The position numbers and the translations under genes were made by a program. The notes below the pieces were generated by a model. That model had not been told where the DNA came from. It saw only the letters and a list, made by a program, of their open reading frames with translations, and did not search any database. This document shows positions 33,618 through 44,945 of a stretch of 64,000 bases of DNA, piece after piece (within the stretch, counting starts at the first letter, position 1; each line of letters starts with the position of its first letter). Source of the DNA: Neoscytalidium dimidiatum (taxonomy: Eukaryota > Ascomycota > Dothideomycetes > Botryosphaeriales > Botryosphaeriaceae). The stretch is taken from contig CM074696.1 in NCBI GenBank assembly GCA_037367355.1, positions 620,001 to 684,000 on the forward strand, read 5' to 3'.

Positions 33618-36600
33618 AGTTATCTATATCCGTCGTAGTTTTCTAGCGGTTCCTAGGTATCGTCCTATTCTCCCTTCTATTTAAGGAGATATCGGAATTA
33701 ACCGTTAATATAGCCGCTATCGAAGACTTTTTCTACTTCCTAATCTCGGTTTTTATCGGCGTTTAGATTTTCTAGAAGTATTTCTTCCGTTTAGGTTATA
33801 GTTTTAGCGTTCTTCGGTACTAGTTCTAGAAGGGATACGTAAAAAACGGGGTATATCCGTATTATTTCTAGTAGTTTAAGGCGGAAATTAACCTTCCCGA
33901 TTTTTTCTTCGATTTTAAATAGTCCTACTTTCTTAAAATCTAGCTTATTATTTAGCCGTCTTATTCTAATATTTTTTCTAAGGAGGTAGACTTTATCCCC
34001 CTTCTTTAGCTACGGTGCCTCCTAGTACCGCTTATCGTAGTATTTACCTATTCGTAGGGCTACGAATTCTAGGTCTAGATATAACTATTCGTAGAGTACT
34101 TTTAGCTAGTCGGCTTTAAGGATTTCCTTTTAGGCTAGTAATTTACTCGGTATCGGTTCTTTATAGGCCGATAGCTCGTAACCGTAATTAGCGTAGAACG
34201 GCGATTCTTATATTATTAATACCTTAGAGCTATTATACGCGAACTAGGCTAGGGGTAGTAATTCTACCTAGTTATCCTATACGTAGTTAAGGTAATAGCG
34301 TAGGTATTACTCTAGCGTCTAATTAGTCCGTTCTATCTATCCGTCTATTTACGGATATACCGTAGTCGAGAGTTTATATTTCGCTCCGAGTTATTTAGTA
34401 AGAGTCTACTAGAATTATAATATAAATAGTCTATTTCTATTCGATACGAGTTCTTCTAGTAACCCGTAGTTACCGAGGATAGTTCTTAGGAATATATATA
34501 CGAGGTCTTCCGCGTTTACCTTCTTTAGGTATAGTAGGTAGTACGCGTATTTCGTTATTCTATCTACGATAACTAGTACTAAGTCGTACTTAACTCTAGT
34601 AAGTAGTTCTTCTAACTTAGGTAGATCCGTAATAAAATCTAGCGAGATAGATTACTAAGGGCGCTTAGATACCGATAATAGCTAAAGTAGTTCGTAGGGT
34701 ACGTATCTCGCCGCCTTACTTCGAATATAGAGGTTATATTACGTAACTATCCGCTAGACTGTCCTTCTAAGCCCTAGAAAGTAATAATTTCTCGTAATCC
34801 TCTCGATTATCTTCTCGGTTCCTTAATAACTATATACTAGGGCCTCGTATATATTCTTTACGAGTTCCTCCCGTAGTTTTACCGGGACGTAGACTAATCC
34901 TAAAAATAGAATTATTCCTTCTACGTCTCTAGTTACTTAGGGGTCGTTTTCTAGATTTCTAATTTCTTATATCGTAGCGTCTTCCGCGTAGGCTTCTCGG
35001 ATTTTATAATCCTATTCGTAGCTTTCTAGGCGTATCGCCGAGGCTACTCGCCTAGCCGGGGTAAGCGATCTATCGGGTTTCTTTTTTCTTCTATATATAG
35101 CGGAGATCTAGTATTTATTAGGTATAAAAGACCCGTCTTCCTATTCTACTAGTATTGCCGGTTATAGTTCTAGCTTCCCTTTTATATAGTCGACTCTTCT
35201 ACTTAGCGCGTCTACGCGAGTATTTTCCGATTTCTTTCGGTAGATAATCTTTATATCGTAGAATACTAGCTCTTTAGCCTACCTAACCTATCTTCGGTTT
35301 AGCTCTTTCGTAGTAGTAAAGTATAAGAGGTTCTTATAGTCGTAGTAGACTATAACCTAGTATTTAGCTTCTTTAAGGTAATATCTCTATTCTTTAAAGG
35401 CTATAACGACGGCTAGAAGTTCTTTATCGTAGACGTCGTAGTTCCTTTCTAGACCTGTTATCTTTCGAGAGTAATACGCGATAGGATATAGTCTATCTTA
35501 CTTATCTAGCTAGCTTAAGACTACTCCTATAGCGTAGTTCGATACGTCGGTTTCTACCGTTATAGGTAGGTCGGGGTAGAATAGTCCTAATACCGGGGCT
35601 TCTATAAATATTCGTTTTAATAAGTCGAAAATATTCTACTATCTTTCTCCCTATATAAATCTATACTCCTTTTTAGTTAAATCTATAAGCGGAGCTAATA
35701 TCTTTATATAGTTTAAGATAAACTTTCGGTAAAAGTTAGTAAAGCTAAGAAAGAATTATACTTCTTTAATAGTTTTCGGCGTAGGCTATTCTCTTATCGC
35801 GTCTAGTTTCTTCTCGTCTATACTAATATATCCTAGGATAATAATAAACCTAAGGTACTTAGTCTTCTATATATACTATTCGCTCTTATCGGGGGCTATT
35901 CGGAGGTTCCGTTTCTCTAGTGCCTATAGGACTTTATATACGTACTCGATATATTCTTCGAGCGTTTCTAAGTATATTAGGATATCGTCTAGGTAGGCTA
36001 GTATAAATACGTCTAAATACGGTCGTAGTATATTGTTAACTAGGCTTTAGAACGTAGCCGGTATATTAGTAAGCCCGAACGGCATTACCGTATACTCGTA
36101 ATATCCGAATCTTATTCGGAAAGCCGTTTTCTATTCTTTATCTTCCTTTATCCGGACGAGATAATAACCTTCTCTAAGGTCTAGCTTAGTAAAGTATTTA
36201 GCTTTTCTTAGTCTATCCTATAATTTATCGATACGTAGTAACGGGTATTGGTTTTTTATCGTAATATCGTTTAGTTGCCTATAATCGATATAGAGGCGGA
36301 GCTTACTATTTTTCTTAGATACGAATAGAATAGAATATCCGGCTAGTAACGTAGAGGGTCGGATATATCCTCTTTCTAGGTTCGTTTCGAGATACTCCCT
36401 TAGTGCTTCGGCCTCGTTTTCCGAGAGGGAATAAATAGGCTTAAACGTAGGCTGCGTTCCTAGTAATAGGGGTATTTTATAGTCCTATAGCTTATACTTA
36501 GGTAATAATCTTTTACCTCTTTCTTAAAATAATTCGGCGTATTTCTAGAATTCTAGGGGTACTTTCTCTAGTCCCGTAGTAATTTTCGTTACGCGTATCT

Positions 36601-36835
36601 AGTTAAGGGTTCTACCTAGCGGGCTATACCTCTCGTAGATTCTCTTTAGATAGTCTCCTTCGAGTAGCCGGGGAGTATCGACTTCTAGGGTCTATTTTCT
36701 AATCTATACTATAATTCAGCGTTCTTATTCTAAGCTAGGCTTAATATAGACGATATAAGCTTACTCTCCTCGTTTTTTTATACGTAGTAGGGTATTAAAG
36801 AATATCCTCTTAGCCTCTATCGGGTGCTCTCTGGA

Positions 36836-36905
36836 TAGTTTTAGCTCTAGCTCTTAGCTCTAGCTCTCTAGCTCTAGCTCTTAGCTCGGGCTCTTTAGCT
36901 CTAGC
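36836..36905. repeat. AGCTCT-type minisatellite inside pol (element C)
   Basis: Shorter version (about 70 bp) of the arrays at 21231 and 24777, at the homologous place. Confidence 0.75.
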
Positions 36906-39343
36906 TCTTTTACTTCGAGGTTCGCGAGGTATCGCTTATAGTTATCTTTAGGGAACGTTATAGTTCCTATACTCTAGCTAATATACGGGTCGTAGGTTTT
37001 TAACTAGGGTATCCCGAGGACGATATCGTAGTTCGGGCTTATTATTACGTCTAGGTTAATTCGTTCTTTATAATCTCCGAGGGTTATTCGTATCTAACCG
37101 GTCTCGATTCTTATCTAACCCTTACCGTATTCTATCGATAATCCGTCGAACGTACTAAGTTCGTAGGGCCGTTTCTTAGGTTAGAATAGTAAGTCGTTCT
37201 TCCTAAGAAATTTAGGATCTACGAAATTTCCTTACGCTCTACTATCGATTATTACTAACGTAGTAGTTCCTTTAATAGTAACTAGTACTTCTAGTAGTAT
37301 TTTAAGTTCTTCCTACTTACGAGATATTTCGTTCGATATTAAGTATATAACCTAGTTAAGGGACCTTCGTATTAGCCCCTTCTAGGGTCCCTAGCTAGGG
37401 GAGCTATCTAGTTTTTTAATATCTCGTAGCGTATATACTCGTTCTATTCTTCGACCGGGATCGGAGTATTCTTCTACTAAGTCTATCGTCTTTACTAGAT
37501 CTTACGCCTCTAGTAGATTTATCCGTTACGTATCTAGTACTAGAAGGTTAGTTTATCATATTTTTTATCCGGTACTTATTATAGAGTATCGTAGCTTCGC
37601 GTAGCCGTGCCGTAACGGTAGAGGGTATAGGCTATATCGCGTAGAGACGTAAGGTCTCGTTACTACTATATTTCCTAGGCTTCTCCTTTAAACTAGGATG
37701 CTACCTTATCGGCCGTTTTTAATAGCGATTTCTTCTAGGGGTACTATACGTCGTTCTCGAAAAACTATAAGCTAAGTTTTTCGTTCTTTATCTAGTACTA
37801 TTACGGTAGTAGATCTATTCTTAATCCGGGGGTCTAGTAGATTATAGGGGTATAACCGAATTTAATATTTCTTATATCTCCGTACCGGTTTAGGTATTCG
37901 GCGATCCGGTTAAGTATAGCCTAGTTCTACTATTACTCGATAGTTTCTATCTCGCTAGATTCCGGTATACTATCGTATAGTTCTTCGGTTTCGCTATTTA
38001 CGAGGTCTTCGTCGGCCGGGAAGTGCCTTTTAGTATCTTCCTCCGTAGCCTCTTCTAATTTTCGGAGTATTATATTAAGTCGTTATAGCTTACTAGGGTA
38101 CTATTCTATAGCGTCCTTATCGCTCTAGTAGATAGTATAATCGTCGTTATAGTACGCTATCTAACTTAGAGCTATATAATCTACTACCTTTATAGTAGCG
38201 ATTTCTCGTAGTACCTTCTATTTCTAGATAGCTACCGCTACTTTCCGTAACTCTTTCTTCGAGTATTTATACCCTACGCTCTATTTATCTCTATATCGGA
38301 TATATAATCCTTTCTTATAGAGCTCTTTTTCTTTCTTACTCTATTCTCTTTTCTTACCCTTATTATTACCGTTCTTCTTATTCTTATCTTTATCTCGCCG
38401 TACTATATTATCTATTTTTATAGCGTCGCCCCCTTCTTAGATATAACGAGGCCGGGCTTATCTTAAGGTATTAGCGTTATACCCCTTCTTATCGAACTAT
38501 CTCTCTATACGACGCTTATCTATAAGTAGGGCTAGCTTAATTATATCGTTAAGAGTTTCCGGTTTCTTATAGTACGTTATAGCTTTCTTAATCTCGTCCC
38601 TTAGCCCTTAGTAGTAGAAGGTACGTAGCGTAAGGTCGGAGTACCCGTCTATAAGATATACTACGTCTTAGAACTTAGCTATATAATCCTATACCGTTTC
38701 TTTCTACTTTAGGCTTATAAGGGTCCTAGTAGCTAAATAGTTCTCGTCGACGCCGCTAAAGACTACCTTAAGCTACTTCGTAAAGTTTCGATAATCGCTA
38801 AAAATTATCGAGGTTACTTCGGACTATAGATATACGGGTTTCTCCTAGTACTCCCGCTTAAAAGGTCGGAACTATTATTTCGCCGATTCTCTAAGATAGG
38901 TACTAGCGTATAGAACTTATTCGGCGGGGCCGGCGAAGTTACCGTACGTAAAGTATATATAGTTATTTAGCTACGTAATAAAGGCTTAGATCTTCTTTCG
39001 GTCTCCGTAATATAGGTCTAGCTTCGGGACCTTAACCTTAGTAGCCGGTAGTAGAGCTAGTACCTAGGTAAGCTAAGTACGTAGAATTACGTTTTCGTTT
39101 CGAAGTTCTAGGATTATATTAAGTAGCTTCTTATTAGTCGGTATATTAGGGTGTTAGTTTTCTACTACCGTACTATATTACGGCGGTTACTACGAGCCTA
39201 AGGTATTCTACGCCTCTTATACGTGCTTACTACTAGGTACGTCCGCTATAATAGCTAATACTATTAGTACTTCCTAGGGTAAGGGAATACTTCCTATTTT
39301 TCTAATTAAATCGCTTTCTTTTCTATAAGAATAGTAGTTAAAG

Positions 39344-39985
39344 TATAACGACGGGGCCTCTACTACTAGGCTTCGAAGTTACCTAGTAGGTTTGGATTTA
39401 TCGAAGGGTTTACCTTAAAGACGAGGAAAGGGGAGCGACGATAGAATAAGAAGTTACGTAATATAGGAGTTTAGTAGGCCTTATTACCTCTAAGTTAATA
39501 TAGTATTAAATTAGAACCTTAAGTTAACTACGAGGGTTAGAATACTATCTAACAAGCGTGTCTATATACTATAAGGAAAGCTATAATAATCTAGATCTAG
39601 GTATAGTAGATTTATTAGAAGTAGATCTAGGGTATTTAGATCTATAGAGATCTAGAGTAGGTCGTACGTAATACGCGGCGCGGGCGCTTAGGCTCGTTTT
39701 CCTAGTTCCCGACTTCTAGTAGTACTTAGCGGACGATACTACCGCTATACTCTTATCCCGTAGTACTTTACTCTTATTAGCTTCCTACTTTCCGTCCGTA
39801 TAGTTCTTAGTCCCCTACGGGCTTCCGTTAGACCGTGCCTTCTTCTTAGTTATTATGCCCATAGGCCTTCTTCTCGTACGGGCGGTAGTTACTACCTACT
39901 AGTATTCCTAGCCTTACGGCCTATTTTCCGTACGGGCTTACATCCCTCGTAGCTATAAAGCCCGTGTGTTCTAGGGTTTATAATA
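39344..39985 (-). repeat. 642-bp LTR, type A (probable 5' LTR of element A)
   Basis: Nearly the same sequence as 16508-17149, including the gatctaggtatag block and the ggcgcgggcgc block. The 5-bp flanks of the A pair (actct on the left, atata on the right) do not match, so the outer ends are not a clean insertion. Confidence 0.8.
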
Positions 39986-41197
39986 ATATACTAACTTAAA
40001 TTATAGAATTATAAGCTAAATAGATAGATATATTTTCTATTAAATCTTAGACTTTTAATTAGAAATTAGCTAGAAAATTTTACTAATATAATTAGAGTTT
40101 TATTCGTAGATATTTATACTTTCTATAGTAATTTTACTTAGTAGAGACTAGAAGATTATAACTTTTAGACGTTAAATTTAGTATATAAATTTTAGTCGGA
40201 CTTATTAAAGATAAAGTTATAGCTTTTTAATTAACTTATATATATTACTCGTTAAAATTACGATATAAAATAGTACTATATATAGAATTAATAGAAAATA
40301 TAAATAGTTCTTATATTTTTAATATCTTTAAGCTCTAAATATAAAACTTCTAGATTTTATAAATATATATAAGCTATTATATATTAAACCCTAGTATTAT
40401 AGTACTTAATTTATTACTATAATATATTTATTATATATTTAATTTAGCTAGTAACCTCGCTTATTTATTAGCGTATACTAAATATATATAATTACTTTTA
40501 TTTAGTATTTTTTACTAGTATACTAATTTATTTATTCTACTTATTATTACTATTTAATATAGTACTCTATTAACTTTTAAATTTAATTCTATGCTTTTAT
40601 ACCGTTATTAAGCGTATAGTCTCACGAGCCTAAAGTATTAGGATGTTTACATCTGTCCGGTGTTTTAATGAATTGCAGCATGCCTTGCAGAAGGGTCTCT
40701 CGTGGGGCTGTTGTATAAATGTGCGCAGGACACGTCGTATGGTGAGATTAGGGCGAAGCACTTCACTTTTGCCATGATTGCCGTCTCTGCTACTTCTGAA
40801 TCGCCGTGGGCGGCTCTGGAGTTATGTCGGTACATAAGGTGGGGCGTCTGCCGCTTCTGTCACCTTTGCCGTTCCTCCCGTCTCCACTTTCGGTGGCTGT
40901 AGACAGCGTGGGCTCTCATGGGATGTTGTGCTACGGCATGTAGTCATAAGTCCGCACTTTCCTCTTTTAAGCCGACATTTGCCGTCTTTGCCGCGTCTAC
41001 CGTACCATCAGATCGGCGCCGTCAGCTGAAAACGTCAGGGCTGGCGGCCATGACCGCCTGAGACGTATCTTCTTCAGCGTGTCTCTATTTCCAAACCCAA
41101 CACACACCGCACTAAACCAGATCGACGGTTTCCTCTGCTTGCGTGCCTCTTAATCACCTCCTTCTTTTGTAGAACAACTGCCGAAACTTTGCCGAAT
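39986..41197. other. Decayed AT-rich DNA to about 40620, then promoter-side unique DNA
   Basis: 39986-40620 is AT-rich, without TG/CA and without recognisable element. At about 40620 composition changes sharply to ordinary DNA, with TG and CA common. A 66-codon frame at 40702-40902 has no recognisable content. 41080-41197 is C/T-rich and likely the leader of the next gene. Confidence 0.5.
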
Positions 41198-41577
41198 ATG
41201 GAGCCCATGGATTACATCGGCATGCGGTCCAGCAAAGAGGCGGTTATGAATGCCTGCGGCTGGGACAATGACAAATGGATGGGCTTTCGAGTAGGTCATT
41301 AGGGCAAGCCATGCGCACTTTTTACCTTGGCTGACCAATACAGCGCATCGTTAAGGAAGAGGCAATCCATCTTCTATCGTACGATGAGATCTACTGGTCT
41401 GGAAAGAAGATAGTAGAGGTTACGTCGTGGGCGAACGTACCCAGGCCAATCCAATGCAGAGTCTTGAATGTCGTCAACGAAAGGCTCCGGGGTGAGGAAG
41501 AGATTCAAGACCCCATCAACAAAAAAGTTCTCGATTTGAAGAATGGCGCCGGCTGTCCAAGCTCAGCTCAAATATAA
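41198..41577 (+). CDS. Small hypothetical protein, two exons
   Basis: Not recognised. Exons 41198-41290 and 41344-41577, with a 53-bp GTAGGT..CAG intron, give 108 aa starting MEPMDYIGMRSSKEAVMNAC. The composition is that of a real protein: aromatic and charged, with segments NDKWMGFRRIVKEEAIHLLS and a Trp-rich middle, and no repeats. No signal peptide or membrane segment. A second GT..AG pair near the end (GT at about 41555; gctaacttactatag ending about 41622) would replace the last residues. It is convergent with the next gene. No RIP signature, so it is probably single-copy. Confidence 0.55.
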
Positions 41578-41745
41578 GTCTCCATTCTATCTTTACGTAA
41601 GAGCAAGCTAACTTACTATAGCAAATCGTCACAAAGAGAGCCAAAAATAAGACACGGCTGTTAATGAGAGCGTAGGCACTTCGGGGCCTCCTCGCACTTC
41701 CGTGTTCTACGATCCCGTATTGGATGCTGCGAAAGATACTACCTT

Positions 41746-42326
41746 CTAATATAGGCGCTTGCCGGTAACCGAGTTGCCTTCATGGCAAAACTGCCATTCG
41801 TGCTCTGACTTCATTGCTTCCTCAAGGATCTTTCTAAGGGACGGGCCCGCTAGGTCTCTGAATGATGGGCCGCTCCGGTTTTCTGGTGGGTTGGCTTCGG
41901 GGGCTGCAGTCTCCGATCGCTTTGGTTGGCTGGGCCCTCTCTCTTCCCGGGTTGACGTGGCGCCAACATCTGACGGATCGATGTGGGTTTCCTTCAGTGA
42001 GTTAGCATCAGCATTCATCGTAAAATGGACGACAGCTTCAGACCTTGGAAAGAACGATCACAATGGACCTATCACTATCAGAAATGCCACTAAGTGCTTT
42101 ACCGTTGTAGTGGGCGTTTGGTGATGTTGGTGAGGGAAGTTCTGGCGCATCTTCTTGCGTTTTCCCTATGGTTCTCCTGAAGTAGAGGCTTCTGAGTAGC
42201 GGCGAGGTCAGAGGTTGAAGTGCTTCTTAAATATCCTGCGTCATCGACGTGAGAGATCCGAGCGGGTCCTACTTGGTCGGAAGCCCGCAGCCTGCTGATC
42301 ATTTGGTTGGCTTCAGGTTGCTCCAA
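41746..42326 (-). CDS. Hypothetical protein, two exons
   Basis: Not recognised. Exons 42103-42326 and 41746-42043 join across a 59-bp GTAAAG..AAG intron into one 173-aa frame. Low-complexity hydrophilic sequence rich in Ser, Pro, Glu and Arg (e.g. TSTREERGPSQPKRSETAAP), with a short helical C-terminus (GPSLRKILEEAMKSEHEWQF). Probably disordered. The intact frame through the join is the main support. The two exons read separately would be unremarkable. Confidence 0.4.
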
Positions 42327-43077
42327 TGACGGCCAGCATGTTGTGTGTGCGGCATGTCAGGATGGCTCCACTTCCAGCTTGTGGATGCCGAGTAAGCGGG
42401 CCCGACACCAAGGTTGAAAAGGGGGAATGATACGCGTAGAGAATAACGGAGATATGCTTAATCTACCAGTTGCGATTGTGTGACGTCTGACAGCAATGCA
42501 GATACCTACGTTTCACTCTCTCCACAGCCAGTGAGACACAAAGGTGGTGGGCATCCATTGGCCCAGGTCATTGTCTAGCATCGGTGTTGGAAGCTTGCGC
42601 TTCGGGCGGGCGGTTCTGGGTTGCCTTTGCGCTAGCTTTACCTGCCTCCATTGGTAAAGCGTTAATTGTTGATGGTGAAGCCCTGTATGACAGCGCATAG
42701 ATCATGCCGAGCTCAACATGGGGTGCCGCATGGAGCGGGAGGAGAACGGTAGTTGTGGAGCAGTCGGACTTGAGGACACAAAGAGGTGAGCCACACCTCT
42801 TCAGTCACAATCAGATCCGTAGCATCGGCGGCTCAAGTAGGCCCGTTCGAAGTCCGACAATCACCGTCCTAAGCATAGCCTGCCGAAGTACTAATTCAGC
42901 TTATATTCAAAAACCAACAGCAAATTGCTATGACTGATTGGGTAAAGGATGATCCAAGTGAATAGGCTACCATACGTGATGATCATCTATATTGCAACCA
43001 TATAGCTCCAAGCCAGGACTCCTGGAAGATGTGAGAAGGAAAGATTTGACAAGGAAAGACGTGATAAGGAAAGATGA
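42327..43077. other. Intergenic; no gene seen
   Basis: Ordinary-composition DNA between the hypothetical gene and the 3' end of the FHA-kinase. Only short motif-free frames, and small gaaagatttgacaaggaaagacgtgataaggaaagatg repeats near 43037-43077. Confidence 0.45.
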
Positions 43078-44688
43078 TCAATACCCCAGGCGGGGGCGGC
43101 GAGTTGCTGTACCATCATCACCAGATGAGACAGGTCGCTTTGTATCCTCCTTGGGAGGAGCTCTAGAAGCAGGACGGCGCTTAGGAGCACCAAGAGTGGG
43201 AAAGCGAGGGGGTTGAGACGGGGGTTTTGCCTTGGATCTGGCTCTTGATGCGGAGGCTTCCGCGTCTTGTGGAACCGCGCGTCCTTTGCCCTCAAAGAGG
43301 ACATCGAGCATGTATGCAGCAGACGCACGCTGAGTCGGTGCGAGGATAATCATAGGGCGGAGGCCACGAAAGCTAGGCTCGTTGGTAGCCCGTTGAACAG
43401 CTTCGATAACGTCTTTCTCGTTCTTCGGCTGCTTCTTGCGAAAGCCCGCAAGATTTGCGGCGTAGGCGATAGTGATTGCAAGCGACCATATGTCCATCTT
43501 AGGTGTTTGTCCATTCTGCGGATCGCGGCTCAACTCTGGTGCCATGAATAACGGGGTGCCTGCATAAGTGACAGCTTCTGCTACGAAATTACAGAGGCCA
43601 AAATCGCTAAGCACAAATGTATGGTCGCAAGAGGAGGGTTGTACCGTGAAGAGAATATTTGCAGGCTTGATATCGCGGTGGACGATGCCATTAACCGTGA
43701 GGTAGTCAAGAGCCATAAGCATCTGGTGGAGAAGATTAAGCGTGAGGTCGACGTCCTCTTCGAAGAGGTCGCGAGCAACGAGCGCTTCTACGCTTCCTTG
43801 GTAGAGGCCCATGCATATTTCCAGGTAGTTGTCGTTCCGCTGCGCAAACAGATAATCAACGATATTCGGCTAGTACAGTTAGCTGTTCGTCGTCCCTGTA
43901 CTATTAGGGGGCCCTACATGGGATAAGCGAGCGAGAGTCTCTACTTCACGCATTACCTGGGAATAGTTCCTTGGCTTTCTAGCACGGTCGGGCATATACA
44001 CGAGCTTTACGGCGAAGAGGTCGCCAGTATCAATGTTGGCGGCCTTGTACACCTTGCCGAAGCTTCCGCTGCCGAGGGCCTTGCGTCTTTGGAATCTAAT
44101 CTTCGGCTTTAGATCGGGCAAAGCATGGCCGGATGCCGGGTCGCGAGCAGGGGAAGTGGCCTCGATGGTCCGCCTTTGAAGTAGGTCTTCCTGAAAGAGA
44201 TCCAGTTCCGCCCCTATGTCGAGTACGTGCTTATGCCAGTGTAATGCGAAACCATACTCTTCGCCCAGCCAGATCGTGGTGTTCAGGCCTGGAGCGACTA
44301 GGACCTTGCGCGGTAGGCCTGGAGAGAAGTCATGAGCGTCTGGGCCGCGAACAAAGGTGGTGTGAAGGGTGGAGCGGTCGTAAAGCATAACCTCCTGCGA
44401 CTGAACGTTGATTTCAAAGGAACACTGAATGCGAGATATGCGATCGTCCGGAATGATGACATCGCCGGCGCGTCCTATAGTAGCGAGCGTCCCCCGAGTT
44501 TTGGTTTTGGAGTCAACGTTGAATCCAACGTTCAGGGCCTGTAGAACCCTCGCGGGGTTTTCTGGATCGCGGAGAAGGGAGAGAAGACGGCGGTTACCGA
44601 AATAGCTAAGCACGCCCTTGGCCGGATCGTTGATTGGAACAAGTGAAAAGAGCGCGAGCTCATGGTTGGTGCTCGGGATGTGCGCCAT
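43078..44688 (-). CDS. FHA-domain serine/threonine protein kinase
   Basis: 520-aa protein from two exons, 43918-44688 and 43078-43869. The 48-bp intron is GTAGGG..TAG with GCTAAC as branch site, and joins LSH to PNIVDYL, the usual kinase alphaC-beta4 text. The N-terminal FHA domain (about 66-140) has GRAGDVIIPDDRISRIQCSF and should bind phosphothreonine peptides. The kinase domain spans about 200-440: glycine loop LGSGSFGKVYKA (205-216), catalytic Lys in FAVKLV (228), HRDIKPAN (321-328), DFG (346-348), MAPEL (366-370). All catalytic residues are present. The C-terminal about 80 residues are basic and Ser/Pro/Arg-rich, possibly nuclear. The architecture recalls Rad53/Cds1-type checkpoint kinases, but orthology cannot be claimed. 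The gene is divergent from the gene at 44946. Confidence 0.92.
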
Positions 44689-44945
44689 GGTGATAACCGT
44701 GATAACCGTGATTTAGATGTCTGCCGGCGCATTGACGGTGGCTGATGTTCGACCCAGAAGCGCGGTTGCGCGACCTCGCGAAGCACCTTAAAAGTGGCGC
44801 GTGCGCGACCGTGGCTGTAGCAACGGCTTAGAAGCTCGGAACGGCGCACACTACGTCTGCTTACACAAACACTATCGCCTACTCACGCATCGCCACCCTC
44901 CTACACACGTCTGCACACGATTGCACGCCATCGTCGAGGAGCACG
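44689..44945. promoter_or_regulatory. Shared divergent promoter region
   Basis: 257 bp separate the start codons of the FHA-kinase (minus) and the hypothetical gene (plus). The kinase side carries a short direct repeat, gataaccgtgataaccgtgat (44692-44712). The plus-gene side has a CA/CT-rich leader (44860-44940). Confidence 0.5.

Larger units (their letters stand above)
32737..39343 (-). mobile_element. Element C internal region (chromovirus, minus strand), probably hybrid with A at its gag end
   Basis: Nearly complete RIP-mutated gag-pol on minus: gag about 39200-37700, minisatellite 36836-36905, RT YLDD at 35984-35995, RNase H, integrase, and a chromodomain near 33600-33760. The region about 37700-39300 includes gag with the same Cys-box as B (about 38270). 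Because the flanking LTRs are of different types (738 bp left, 642 bp right, the latter matching element A), the right part probably belongs to A. The junction lies somewhere in gag. Confidence 0.8.

Noticed and set aside
39344..39985. This LTR as the true 5' partner of the LTR at 31999
   Set aside because: Length and middle blocks differ (642 against 738 bp); it matches 16508-17149 instead.
15900..40620. A bacterial-like, prophage or CRISPR region suggested by long gene-free, regularly textured DNA
   Set aside because: Texture is fully explained by CpA-to-TpA mutation of retroelements; LTRs, RT, RNase H, integrase and chromodomain remains are readable.
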